Source: Chloroherpeton thalassium ATCC 35110
Lineage (GTDB): Bacteria > Bacteroidota > Chlorobiia > Chlorobiales > Chloroherpetonaceae
Direction: 5' to 3'
DNA length: 64,000 bases
Assembly: GCF_000020525.1 (NCBI RefSeq)
Contig: NC_011026.1
Span: 1,470,001 to 1,534,000, forward strand
Numbering within the stretch: position 1 is the stretch's first letter; every line of letters begins with the position of its first letter. The notes beneath the pieces are model-generated. The model did no database searches, was not told the origin of the DNA, and saw only the letters and a program-made list of their open reading frames with translations. Positions 1-8,249 of the stretch are shown piece by piece. A program made the translations under genes and the position numbers.

Positions 1-306
1 TGGAAGACTTAAAAATGCGTGACTAACCAAAACGGTAAGGGTTTCCTTGCTTCTTATTATGAGGTGAGGAGATTACCAATTTTTAACTTTTAGCTTTAAG
101 AAAAATAATCGAGAAAATTGCATATTAAAGGCGTCGTGCAGAATGTAGTTTCAACCGCAAGTCTTTGATATTCCCCGAATTTTTGAACATGAAGGCGCAG
201 GGGAATTTGGAGGCAAAAGTCAAGCCATGAACTTGAAAAATATATTTGCCAAAGGGTTTCTGCACAATCCTACAAGATGAAAAATTAAAACCAAATCCTT
301 TGTAAT
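1..306. other. window-edge stretch without a recognisable gene
   Basis: Nothing here can be assigned. A few codons open at the left edge in two plus-strand frames and stop at bases 22 and 26, so one may be the last residues of a gene outside the window. The rest is AT-rich and presumably carries the promoter of the chlorosome gene that starts at 307. I see no clear Shine-Dalgarno sequence before that start. Confidence 0.4.
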
Positions 307-1098
307 ATGCCGCAAGTAGAAATAAATGGAACACTTTTCCACGCCGATTTAGAGGACTCCATACTTGATGTTGCAAGAAAAGAAAAAAGTCATATAGGAT
401 ATTCATGTGGCGGAAATGGGGCTTGCCAAACATGCGAAGTGGTTGTGCATGAAGGCATGGAAGCGCTCTCCGAAATTAACCCAACGGAAATGGCCTGGCT
501 AACGCCGCAAAAGCGCGAAGAAGGGCACCGTTTGGCCTGTCAGGCTAAAATTGTTCAGGATGGTATTCCTATTCGTGTGACAACGCGAGTTCAAATGCTG
601 ATGGAAATTTTTACAAAGACGTTTAACAAAGAAGATCGTGCAGAGGATACGCCAGGGCCTGATCCAAAAGCGGTTTCTGCTTTCATTAAGTTTATTGGGA
701 AAGAAACGGTTTCCCATTTAGCCGTTGTCCCTTCTGCGGCAATGAATTCAGCTTTCAAACTGGTCGAGGGAGACTACTCGCCGAGTACCATCAAAGAAGC
801 GCTAAAAGCATGGCGGGAACAAATACCAGATATCGAGCCCAGATTTGATAAACTTTCAGACGCCGTCGCTAAACTTTCCCAAATGAAGCCGGAAAATTTG
901 CCAAAATCGTTGCAACCGGTGTTTGAATCCGCCGAGCCGCTTGCGAAAGGACTTTCAGAGTTGGTTGGCAATTTTATCGGTGCAGCGGCAAAAGGCAATC
1001 CGTTTGCACCGAAAAAGCCGCGCCCAGGTGTGCACCACATAGATATTGAAATGCCTGAGAAAAATACAAAGCACTTCAGTGAAGAAAATAACGGATAA
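307..1098 (+). CDS. chlorosome-envelope [2Fe-2S] protein, CsmI/CsmJ/CsmX type
   Basis: This 263-residue protein has an N-terminal plant-type [2Fe-2S] ferredoxin domain (about residues 1-95). The ligands are visible as Cys34, Cys40 and Cys43 (CGGNGACQTC) and Cys78 in RLACQ. The C-terminal part (about 115-240) is alanine-rich and helical and resembles the rest of the next gene's product. Chlorobi chlorosome envelopes contain CsmI, CsmJ and CsmX with this architecture, thought to carry electrons that control quenching of the antenna. The 3' neighbour is a paralog with the same cysteine positions, 92 bases downstream, so the two probably arose by tandem duplication. Which of the three Csm names applies cannot be decided from the sequence alone. 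Confidence 0.85.
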   Translation: MPQVEINGTLFHADLEDSILDVARKEKSHIGYSCGGNGACQTCEVVVHEGMEALSEINPTEMAWLTPQKREEGHRLACQAKIVQDGIPIRVTTRVQMLMEIFTKTFNKEDRAEDTPGPDPKAVSAFIKFIGKETVSHLAVVPSAAMNSAFKLVEGDYSPSTIKEALKAWREQIPDIEPRFDKLSDAVAKLSQMKPENLPKSLQPVFESAEPLAKGLSELVGNFIGAAAKGNPFAPKKPRPGVHHIDIEMPEKNTKHFSEENNG

Positions 1099-1190
1099 CC
1101 GAATCTTAAATAAATTCTTCGCGTTGTTCTGGTGTTTTCTGTTCTGATGGAAAAATTGATTTCACTAACCTTAAATATTAGTAATTACTT

Positions 1191-1916
1191 ATGCCAACAG
1201 TTGAAATTAATGGACAAAAGTCTCAGGCATTCGTCGAAGAAACCCTATTGGCCGTAGGCCGCAGAGAAAAAAGCCATATCGGTTATGCGTGTGGCGGAAA
1301 TGGTCTTTGCCAAACTTGCGATGTTGTTGTGCATGAAGGTGGAGAATTGCTTTCTGAGCCAAACGAGGTAGAAAAGGCATGGAATCCGCAAAAAAAATTG
1401 GACGACGGCCATCGTTTGGCATGCCAAGCGCGTGTGATGAAAGAAGGTACGGTCACGCTCACCACTCGCCCTGAAAAAACAAAGATGCTTTATGAAGAAG
1501 CGTTTGGCATGGCGGGCGAAGACGGTAAAAAGCACACCAATATGGCAGCTATCGGTGAACTGATGGCCTTCATTGGAATTGAAACCGTTGAGCACACCGT
1601 TCGGATGCCGTTTGTCTTTATGAACGCATTCCAGCGAATTTCTGCCGGTGAATTAACTGAGCAGGCCAATCAAGATATTCAAGAAGCGTGGAAAGAGCGC
1701 ATGCCTGAAATCCAAGAGTTGATGAGCAAATCAACCTTCGGTGTTTCGGACTCGCTGACGCCACTTCTCGGATCGCTAACAGCCACAGTTCAAAATTTAT
1801 TTGGTTCTTTAACGGGCATGTTTGGCGGTGGAAATCCACAAACAGCGGAAGCTTCCTCTGAAGGAACAGCATACACCGTTCAGGACTTGCCAATTGAACT
1901 TGGTAAAAAAGCTTAG
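1191..1916 (+). CDS. second chlorosome-envelope [2Fe-2S] protein, CsmI/CsmJ/CsmX type
   Basis: A 241-residue paralog of the preceding protein. Cysteines 34, 40, 43 and 78 fall at identical positions, and the segment GYxCGGNGxCQTC is shared. The C-terminal halves also match in pattern (FIGxETVxH, then KExMPEI-like and EAWxER motifs), so this is a full-length paralog and not a borrowed ferredoxin domain. By family knowledge it sits in the chlorosome envelope and binds one [2Fe-2S] cluster. The C-terminus is rich in Gly, Leu and Phe (LFGSLTGMFGGG), which could contact the lipid monolayer. The sdhB gene follows 35 bases later on the same strand, so co-transcription is likely. Confidence 0.85.
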   Translation: MPTVEINGQKSQAFVEETLLAVGRREKSHIGYACGGNGLCQTCDVVVHEGGELLSEPNEVEKAWNPQKKLDDGHRLACQARVMKEGTVTLTTRPEKTKMLYEEAFGMAGEDGKKHTNMAAIGELMAFIGIETVEHTVRMPFVFMNAFQRISAGELTEQANQDIQEAWKERMPEIQELMSKSTFGVSDSLTPLLGSLTATVQNLFGSLTGMFGGGNPQTAEASSEGTAYTVQDLPIELGKKA

Positions 1917-1951
1917 TTGTTTTTTTATTTAACTCTAAAGGATTTTTCCTT

Positions 1952-2653
1952 ATGCAGCTCGAGGTCACCATTAAACGATTCAATCCTGAAAAGGATAGTG
2001 CCCCATCTTACAAAACGTATCAAGTAGAGGCGGAAGAAAATGAGCGCGTGCTTGATGTGTTGAACAAGGTTAAATGGGAGCAAGACGGTACGCTTACGTA
2101 TCGAAAGTCTTGTGCCCATGGTGTTTGTGGCAGCGATGCAATGCTTATCAATGGTGAAAATCGTTTGGCTTGTTCTACTTTGGTAAAAGATTTAAAATCC
2201 AATAAGCTCAAAGTAGAGCCATTGCCCGGTTCTTCAGTCGTCAAAGACTTGGTTGTTGATATGGATCCGTTCTGGAACAAATATGTGACCATCAAGCCCT
2301 TCCTTATTAATGACGAGCCTGTGCCAGAAACCGAGCGTTATCAAAGTCAGGAGGCACATTCGCTCATTGAAGAAGCCACTCGCTGTATTCTTTGCGGCGC
2401 GTGCACTTTTTCGTGTCCTTCTTCTTGGGGGGATGATGAATACCTCGGGCCTGCGGCACTGTTAAAAGCCTACCGGTTTATTTTTGACTCACGGGATCGA
2501 GCTGGCGATGAACGCCTTCAGATTATCGATAACAACAAAGGGCTTTGGAAGTGCTACACCATTTTCAACTGCGTGCAGGCTTGCCCAAAAGAGATCGATA
2601 TCACGAAGCACATTTCCGCTCTGAAAAGAAAAACGGTGGCAGAAAAATATTAA
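1952..2653 (+). CDS. sdhB: succinate dehydrogenase/fumarate reductase iron-sulfur subunit
   Basis: A 233-residue SdhB/FrdB protein. The N-terminal ferredoxin domain has CAHGVCGSDAM and RLACS for the [2Fe-2S] cluster. The C-terminal domain has CILCGACTFSCP and a CVQACPK segment for the [4Fe-4S] and [3Fe-4S] clusters. In the complex it passes electrons between the flavoprotein subunit and the membrane quinone site. In green sulfur bacteria it would serve the reductive TCA cycle as fumarate reductase or run in the oxidative direction. No flavoprotein or membrane-anchor gene is adjacent, so the partner subunits must be encoded elsewhere. It lies directly after two ferredoxin-domain chlorosome genes. 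An AAGGA ribosome-binding site lies about 9 bases upstream of the ATG. Confidence 0.9.
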   Translation: MQLEVTIKRFNPEKDSAPSYKTYQVEAEENERVLDVLNKVKWEQDGTLTYRKSCAHGVCGSDAMLINGENRLACSTLVKDLKSNKLKVEPLPGSSVVKDLVVDMDPFWNKYVTIKPFLINDEPVPETERYQSQEAHSLIEEATRCILCGACTFSCPSSWGDDEYLGPAALLKAYRFIFDSRDRAGDERLQIIDNNKGLWKCYTIFNCVQACPKEIDITKHISALKRKTVAEKY

Positions 2654-2668
2654 TCCTTTAAGCGCCTT

Positions 2669-2761
2669 CCTTGATTTTTGCCTCAAGGTTATCAGGAGTA
2701 TTCTTAACTTATTTGTAACTTCGTCAGTTAGAAAGCTTCTGATAACCTCAAGGTTTTTTTT
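2669..2761 (+). terminator. structured sdhB-ald intergenic RNA with U-run, terminator or attenuator
   Basis: AGGTTATCAG (2686-2695) is complementary to CTGATAACCT (2739-2748), and a smaller stem TAACT/AGTTA (2716-2720/2726-2730) nests inside. A run of eight to nine T follows at about 2753-2761. CCTTGA (2669-2674) could also pair with TCAAGG at 2683-2688 or with the second copy at 2748-2753, so exclusive folds are possible. The simplest reading is an intrinsic terminator of the sdhB transcript. The alternative pairings would also allow attenuation of ald. Confidence 0.6.
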
Positions 2762-2783
2762 CTCATAAAAAGAGCAGTAACGC

Positions 2784-4007
2784 ATGAGTTATACCAGCGA
2801 CTTTGGTAATTTAGATTTTGATATTGGTTTAGAAACGCTTGAACGGGTCATTATTAAAACCGACAAGCGGATGCACGTCGACCTTGGCGTTCCCAAGGAA
2901 ATCACGCCCGATGAAAAACGGGTTGCATTGACTCCGTCCGGTGCTCAAATTTTAGTTGAGCAAGGCTATTGTGTTTGCATCGAAAAAGGCGCTGGTGAGC
3001 ATTGCAATTTCACAAATGAAGATTATGCAAACGCGGGCGCTTCTGTGGTTACTTCAGCTGAAGAAGTATTTAAGCGCTCGAACGTGATTGTAAAGGTTGC
3101 GCCGCCACTTCCCGCAGAATTTGATTATTTGCAGCGCAATCAAGTGTTGGTTTCTGCCTTGCACCTTGGAATGGTAAAAAATGACTTCATTGAAACCCTT
3201 CTTAAAAAAGCCATTACGGGGCTTGCTTTTGAATTTATTGAAACCAGAGATGGCGAATTTCCAATTGTTCGTTCCTTAAGTGAAATTTCTGGTACACTTG
3301 CCATTCATATTGCCGCTAAGTATTTGGAAACTGGCAATGGCGGGCGAGGCATTTTGCTCGGCGGAATTGCCGGTGTGCCGCCAGCCAATGTGGTGATTAT
3401 CGGTGCGGGAACAGTCGGGCAATATGCTGCGCAAGCTGCGCTCGGGCTTGGCGCGCATGTGATGGTGATTGACAAGGAACTGAATCGTTTGCGAAAATTC
3501 CAAACCCTGTTTAATCGGCAAATTTCAACAGCAACAGCCAACGATCATTATATCGCCAGAGCTGCCAGAACTGCCGATGTGATGATTGGGGCACTCAGCC
3601 CCAGAGCAAAAATGATGAAGCCACTTGTTAGCGAAGAAGTGGTAATGGGAATGCGTAAAGGGTCTGTTATCATTGATGTGTCCATTGATCAAACGGCTTG
3701 TTTTGAAACCAGCCAGCGAACCTCTCATTCCGAACCCACTTTTGTAAAGCACGGCGTCACGCACTATTGTGTTCCAAACATTCCTTCTGCCGTCGCCCGA
3801 ACCGCTTCCTATGCACTCACCAACGCGCTCATTCCATTTTTAACCAAACTTGGCGAATACGCCAGCATTTCGGATGCACTTTGGAAAAGCACCAGCTTGC
3901 GAAATGGAACTTATGCTTATAAAGGATATTTAACCAAGAAAGTGCTGTCCGACCTTTCTGGCCTTGCCTATCGCGAAGTGCAAATGCTACTGGCCACGGA
4001 CTTGTAA
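2784..4007 (+). CDS. ald: alanine dehydrogenase
   Basis: A 407-residue NAD-dependent alanine dehydrogenase, interconverting L-alanine and pyruvate plus ammonia. The AlaDh/PNT N-terminal domain begins at about residue 33 (LGVPKEITPDEKRVALTP). The Rossmann motif is VVIIGAGTVGQYAA at about residues 203-216. Typical enzymes are about 370 residues; the extra 30 at the N-terminus resemble the longer forms of the Bacteroidetes-Chlorobi group, so I keep the upstream ATG, although a start at residue 30 is possible. It is preceded by a structured leader with a T-run and ends 4 bases from the end of the convergent carotene isomerase gene. No terminator is visible between the two. Confidence 0.88.
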   Translation: MSYTSDFGNLDFDIGLETLERVIIKTDKRMHVDLGVPKEITPDEKRVALTPSGAQILVEQGYCVCIEKGAGEHCNFTNEDYANAGASVVTSAEEVFKRSNVIVKVAPPLPAEFDYLQRNQVLVSALHLGMVKNDFIETLLKKAITGLAFEFIETRDGEFPIVRSLSEISGTLAIHIAAKYLETGNGGRGILLGGIAGVPPANVVIIGAGTVGQYAAQAALGLGAHVMVIDKELNRLRKFQTLFNRQISTATANDHYIARAARTADVMIGALSPRAKMMKPLVSEEVVMGMRKGSVIIDVSIDQTACFETSQRTSHSEPTFVKHGVTHYCVPNIPSAVARTASYALTNALIPFLTKLGEYASISDALWKSTSLRNGTYAYKGYLTKKVLSDLSGLAYREVQMLLATDL

Positions 4008-4011
4008 ATTC

Positions 4012-5526
4012 TTATAAATATTGGAAACGCGTTCCCAGCTTTTTGCAGATCAAATTGGCGCAGGAAACTCCCGAATACGTGACAGCGATGACGCCTTGCC
4101 CTGGAAAACAGCTATCTCCCACATGATATAAATTCCGTACCGGTGTGAAGTTTTGAGGTTTTTCGAGCACGTATTGGCCTTTTCGCAAAAGCGGTCCATA
4201 AGAACCAAGGTAACGACTGAGGTAGCGCTCATGGGTGTGCGGCGATGCGATAAGTTTTAGATCAATGGCGTCGGATAGACCGGGCAAAAGTCGCTCTGTT
4301 CGGCGAATCAATTGGTTGGCCTGTGCTTCTTTGGCAGCCAGATAATCCGTGTCATTTTTCGAAACCGGCTTTTGCCAATCGGAGGCAAGGGCAGTGGTGA
4401 AAACATGCAGCACATGTTTTCCATCAGGTGCGCAGGTTGGGTCTAAGATGGTCGGCGCAGAAAAGTAAATCGTCCCGCCGATGTTGTCGTATGTTTCCCA
4501 ATCTTCCACGATAATATGGTGCACATTGAATTTTTCTGGAATCAGGGATTTTTTCACACCAAGATGAAGCTGCAGCCAACTTGGCGCTATATCAAATTTT
4601 GAGTTATCAACGCGAAAGCGCTTTTCTTTTATTAAAGAATTAAATGTATCCCAAACGGTTGCATTGCTAACAACAACGCGGGAAAAATACTCTGTCCCGT
4701 CGGAAAGTTTCACGCCAAATGCTTTTCCATTGCGTGTGATGATTTCTGCGACGCGTTTTCCCAGCAGCACCTCGCCACCGAAATGGCGAATGCCTTTTAC
4801 GAGCGCGTTGGCAATGCTGCCCGAGCCTCCCACCGGATAATTAATCCCGCCGTGATGGCGGTCGGCAAGGCAAATACCGGCATTGACAAGCGGTGTGGCC
4901 AGGGCGTCGCGCACAGCCCAAGCATAGCTTTCTATGTCGATAAATTTCAGCAGCTCCTGATTTCGAATATATTTTCTTGCCGTTTTACCCATATTTTTCA
5001 TAGTTTGCACCATCAACTTCAAAACTTTGAGCGGATGCCTCACGCCAATAAACATCAAGTGTTCAAGGTTTTCAAGAGAGCCCGCAGGAAATGAGCCGAT
5101 AACATTGAAAACATCTTCAAGTTCTTGGTAAAACTTTCTGATGCCCGAAGCTTCGCGCGGAAAACGTGCTATCAGTTCAGTTAAAAAGCGTTCTTTATCG
5201 TAGTGGGTGCGTATTTCAAAATCGTTAGGTAAATGGTAATGAATTTGTACGGGATCGGGAATGGTTTTTACTTCGATGCCAAGCCGGTCAAAAATTCTAC
5301 GATGCAAATTGAGCGTTCCGCCCGTTTCATAGCTTCCAAAACCATAGAATAAAGATGCCCCTGCATCGAAAGTGTAGCCACGTTTTTTAAAAAAGGAAGA
5401 ACTCCCGCCAGGTAAGTAGTGCTGTTCAATTGTTAGGGTTCTCAAGCCGGCATGTTGCAAAAGAGCTGCGGTGGTAAGGCCGCCAATTCCGGCACCAACA
5501 ATAATTGCATCGTATTTTTGAGTCAT
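4012..5526 (-). CDS. crtH: carotenoid (prolycopene) cis-trans isomerase, CrtH/CrtISO type
   Basis: A 504-residue FAD-dependent protein of the phytoene desaturase/CrtISO family. The N-terminal dinucleotide motif is DAIIVGAGIGGLTTAALLQ (residues 5-23), followed by PGGSSSFF and GYTFDAGASL. The C-terminal FAD contact is VGDSCFPGQGV. CrtISO enzymes convert poly-cis lycopene to the all-trans form and use reduced FAD. Green sulfur bacteria make carotenoids through the plant/cyanobacterial-type poly-cis route, so the gene is expected here. The GDSCFPGQG signature and the length favour CrtH over the bacterial CrtI desaturase. It diverges from the ECF sigma gene across a 167-base AT-rich region that may hold promoters for both. 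Confidence 0.82.
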   Translation of the reverse strand: MTQKYDAIIVGAGIGGLTTAALLQHAGLRTLTIEQHYLPGGSSSFFKKRGYTFDAGASLFYGFGSYETGGTLNLHRRIFDRLGIEVKTIPDPVQIHYHLPNDFEIRTHYDKERFLTELIARFPREASGIRKFYQELEDVFNVIGSFPAGSLENLEHLMFIGVRHPLKVLKLMVQTMKNMGKTARKYIRNQELLKFIDIESYAWAVRDALATPLVNAGICLADRHHGGINYPVGGSGSIANALVKGIRHFGGEVLLGKRVAEIITRNGKAFGVKLSDGTEYFSRVVVSNATVWDTFNSLIKEKRFRVDNSKFDIAPSWLQLHLGVKKSLIPEKFNVHHIIVEDWETYDNIGGTIYFSAPTILDPTCAPDGKHVLHVFTTALASDWQKPVSKNDTDYLAAKEAQANQLIRRTERLLPGLSDAIDLKLIASPHTHERYLSRYLGSYGPLLRKGQYVLEKPQNFTPVRNLYHVGDSCFPGQGVIAVTYSGVSCANLICKKLGTRFQYL

Positions 5527-5693
5527 GAACGTGTTGGCTGGTTTTCTTAAAAAAGAGAATAGGTATTAATAGGAATAGGTATAACTATTCCATCGAATCA
5601 GAGTATTGTAAGTGTAATATACTTAACAATTTTTTTCCAACTCATTCATAACAAGCAAGCAATCGGCTTGTATAAACTTTAGGAGTATTAGTT

Positions 5694-6494
5694 ATGCTTA
5701 TTGTTTTGACTATAAATACCGGAAAAAATAATCCCCCCAAACATATGATAAAAAGCAAACAGCCAGAAAATTCGTCCGAGAATCTATTCGCTCAGGATTT
5801 TTCTGAACAGCCATCTCCAAATGAGGATATGGAGCATCTTGAAGAAAATCAAGATATGGATGCATTTGCAGATGATGATATGCTATCATCTGTAAACGCG
5901 TCGCCGAAATTAACCAAAGGAGAAATTCTTCGCCAGGTTGATTTTCAAAAAGAAGCCATGATTCATATAGATTCATTGTATAATTTCGCTTTGCGAATGA
6001 CCGGCGATCCTGAGGATGCAAACGACTTGGTTCAGGAAACTTACATGAAAGCCTATCGCTTTTTCGACTCTTTTGAAAAAGGAACGAACTGCAAAGCATG
6101 GTTGTTCCGAATTCTTAAGAACAGCTATATTAATAGGTATAGAAAGGAATCTAAGCAGCCTGACAAGGTCGACTATGACGACATAAAAGAGTTTTACCAT
6201 ACGATTCGTCATAGCTCCTCCGATTCAAATGACATGCAGGAAAAGCTTTTCGGAAATTTGATGGATGAACAAGTTTCGCGTGCGCTAAATAGTTTGCCAG
6301 AGGATTTCAGAGAAGTTGTCCAGTTATGTGATATTGAAGGATTTACTTATGAAGAAATTGCCAATATGGTGGATTGCCCGATTGGCACGGTAAGGTCGAG
6401 GCTGCATAGAGGTAGAAAAATCCTCCGCGATAAGTTGATAGATTATGCAAAGGAGCATGGCTACAAGGTAACTTCGGAGGATTTTGATGATTGA
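5694..6494 (+). CDS. ECF-type RNA polymerase sigma factor
   Basis: A 266-residue sigma-70 family protein. Region 2 covers about residues 88-155 ([20 protein letters not shown], then [13 protein letters not shown]). Region 4 covers about 205-255 ([20 protein letters not shown], a helix-turn-helix). It has an acidic N-terminal extension of about 75 residues not found in typical ECF factors. The upstream ATG is preferred because TAGGAG lies about 8 bases before it; an alternative ATG lies at 5745. A zinc-finger membrane anti-sigma factor follows 56 bases downstream, so this is a stress- or envelope-responsive sigma factor. The target regulon cannot be read from this window. Confidence 0.9.
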   Translation: MLIVLTINTGKNNPPKHMIKSKQPENSSENLFAQDFSEQPSPNEDMEHLEENQDMDAFADDDMLSSVNASPKLTKGEILRQVDFQKEAMIHIDSLYNFALRMTGDPEDANDLVQETYMKAYRFFDSFEKGTNCKAWLFRILKNSYINRYRKESKQPDKVDYDDIKEFYHTIRHSSSDSNDMQEKLFGNLMDEQVSRALNSLPEDFREVVQLCDIEGFTYEEIANMVDCPIGTVRSRLHRGRKILRDKLIDYAKEHGYKVTSEDFDD

Positions 6495-6550
6495 CATTGT
6501 AGTTTAAAACCCTTTGTTCGAAATAAATCTATAATAAGGAGCCGTTAAAC

Positions 6551-7528
6551 GTGGAATGTAAAGAGGCCTTAACTTTGATTAGCGCCGCCGTGGATGGTGA
6601 ATTAGGCGGCGCAAAGCTAAAGGAGTTCGAAATCCATCTTCAAGAATGCGAAGTTTGCCGCAATGAGTACGAAGCTGAGAAAGCAACAAAGAACATTTTA
6701 AAACAGAAACTGAAAAAAGTAAAAGCTCCGCCGAGTCTTGTGGATGCCATTCGCCGCCAAACGATGGGCAATGTCCCATCTAATGTGCAAGAGTTTTCCG
6801 GCGGCTTTCGCGAACAAGAATTGGTTGTACCTCACGCGTCTTGCTTCGCTGCGCCGTCGTTGGCGATCTCATCAAATTTTGGCGCACGGCTCAAGCATTT
6901 GCTATTTATTTCGCCTGAAGACAGCAAGATCAATACATTTTTTGCTTTTACCTTGGCGCTTTGTGTGTTGGCGATGCTTGTTTTTACAGGATTTGTGAGG
7001 CATCAGCAATCAGCTTTTCAGGATTCGGCATTTTCTCAGAGAGAAATTGAAACCTCAAAAAAAAGCTTAAATCAACTCACGGGAGCGGCGTTTGAAAGAA
7101 CCCTTCAAACCGATGCAGCTCCCGTAACGGATTATCACTCCACGGTTCGTTTTTTAACCAATGCTACCAACACCGATGCGGTGCTTCCTTTAGCCAACGG
7201 CTTTTTTCCGCATACGGTTAGTTCATTTATGTTAGGGAACATTCCTGCTGTTGAAATTAAGTATTATCGGAAGGAAAATCCCGAATCCACACTGTCTATA
7301 TTTGCAATGAATGCAGAGGATATTCAAGGTAGTCAATTTTTGCCCGAATCCATTTTTCAAAAAATCTCTCATGATGAAACAGCCTTTGTCCCTTCATTTT
7401 CAGAAACAGGTAGAAAAACAGTTGTTTGGAAATGGGGCAATACGATCTATTCGGCTATTTCAAACGAATCTGCGTTAGATATGACAAACGGGATATTTGT
7501 AAACCCAAAGAGAATTGCCCTGAAGTAA
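6551..7528 (+). CDS. zinc-finger membrane anti-sigma factor
   Basis: A 325-residue protein starting at GTG behind AAGGAG. The N-terminal anti-sigma zinc-finger (zf-HC2/ZAS) motif is visible as Cys3 and HLQECEVC (His29, Cys33, Cys36). One transmembrane helix lies at about residues 129-149 (FFAFTLALCVLAMLVFTGF). The remaining 175 residues are predicted to be outside the cytoplasm and match nothing I recognise. By family logic the cytoplasmic finger holds the upstream ECF sigma factor until a signal sensed outside releases it. The large outer part suggests an envelope signal over a cytoplasmic redox one. Confidence 0.85.
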   Translation: MECKEALTLISAAVDGELGGAKLKEFEIHLQECEVCRNEYEAEKATKNILKQKLKKVKAPPSLVDAIRRQTMGNVPSNVQEFSGGFREQELVVPHASCFAAPSLAISSNFGARLKHLLFISPEDSKINTFFAFTLALCVLAMLVFTGFVRHQQSAFQDSAFSQREIETSKKSLNQLTGAAFERTLQTDAAPVTDYHSTVRFLTNATNTDAVLPLANGFFPHTVSSFMLGNIPAVEIKYYRKENPESTLSIFAMNAEDIQGSQFLPESIFQKISHDETAFVPSFSETGRKTVVWKWGNTIYSAISNESALDMTNGIFVNPKRIALK

Positions 7529-7591
7529 CTCGTAGAAATGTTCTTTTGGATTGAAACACCTTCCCCCACCCATTGCTTTAAAAAACATTAG

Positions 7592-7622
7592 AACTGCGCG
7601 CAACGTCTTCAGGCAGTTTTTT
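7592..7622 (+). terminator. probable rho-independent terminator after the anti-sigma gene
   Basis: AACTGC (7592-7597) and GCAGTT (7613-7618) form a 6-bp stem followed by a short T-run. It lies 64 bases after the anti-sigma stop codon. The stem is short, so this is moderate support only. Confidence 0.5.
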
Positions 7623-7814
7623 ACCTTCTCTACCGAAAAAACAAAATAAAGGAACGCCTGATATCAATTTGTTTTAAGCAAAATGCCTTTTTTGTGTTAG
7701 GTTTATTGTTATTTGACTTTTTATTACTATTTGATTATATAGTTATTCAATGTGCACGTAAGTCCCCTTTATTCAGCGTTGCGAGGTGATAAAGGAATAA
7801 TTTTACTAAAGGGT

Positions 7815-8183
7815 ATGGCAAAGACAGTAAAAAAAACAGATTATCAAAGCTTTGGCAGGCAAATGCCTGATGAGATGTTGAACTCGATTGCAAATAGATT
7901 TAAGGTGCTTTCCGAGCCGATGCGGTTGAAAATTCTAAGAGCTATTTGTACGGGGGAAAAAACCGTTCAGGAAATTGTTGAAGAAGCTGAAGCCAGCCAA
8001 GCAAACGTTTCCAAGCACTTGTCGCTGATGTACGAAAACGGCTTAGTTGATCGCCGAAAAGATGGCCTGAAATGCTATTACCGACTGGCTGATGAAAGCG
8101 TTTTTCAAGTATGCGGATTGATTTCAAAAAGCATTGAATCCAACCTGCAAGAGCGTTTAAGTTGGGTGACGCTAAAAAAATAG
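7815..8183 (+). CDS. ArsR-family winged-helix transcription regulator
   Basis: A protein of about 122 residues with an ArsR/SmtB winged helix-turn-helix: [17 protein letters not shown], then [19 protein letters not shown] (recognition helix) and the wing around [10 protein letters not shown]. The classical metal-binding CxC motif of ArsR or SmtB is absent from the recognition helix, so it may not be a metal sensor. The best start is the ATG at 7815 (MAKTVKK). An upstream GTG at 7752 would add 21 residues with no similarity to the family, and neither start has a strong ribosome-binding site. It is convergent with the YpdA-like reductase gene. Confidence 0.8.
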   Translation: MAKTVKKTDYQSFGRQMPDEMLNSIANRFKVLSEPMRLKILRAICTGEKTVQEIVEEAEASQANVSKHLSLMYENGLVDRRKDGLKCYYRLADESVFQVCGLISKSIESNLQERLSWVTLKK

Positions 8184-8249
8184 CTTTTGATACAAACCGG
8201 AAAACACGCTCAACCTGAAAAGGTCGCCATAGCAGTTTTTATTAAAGCA

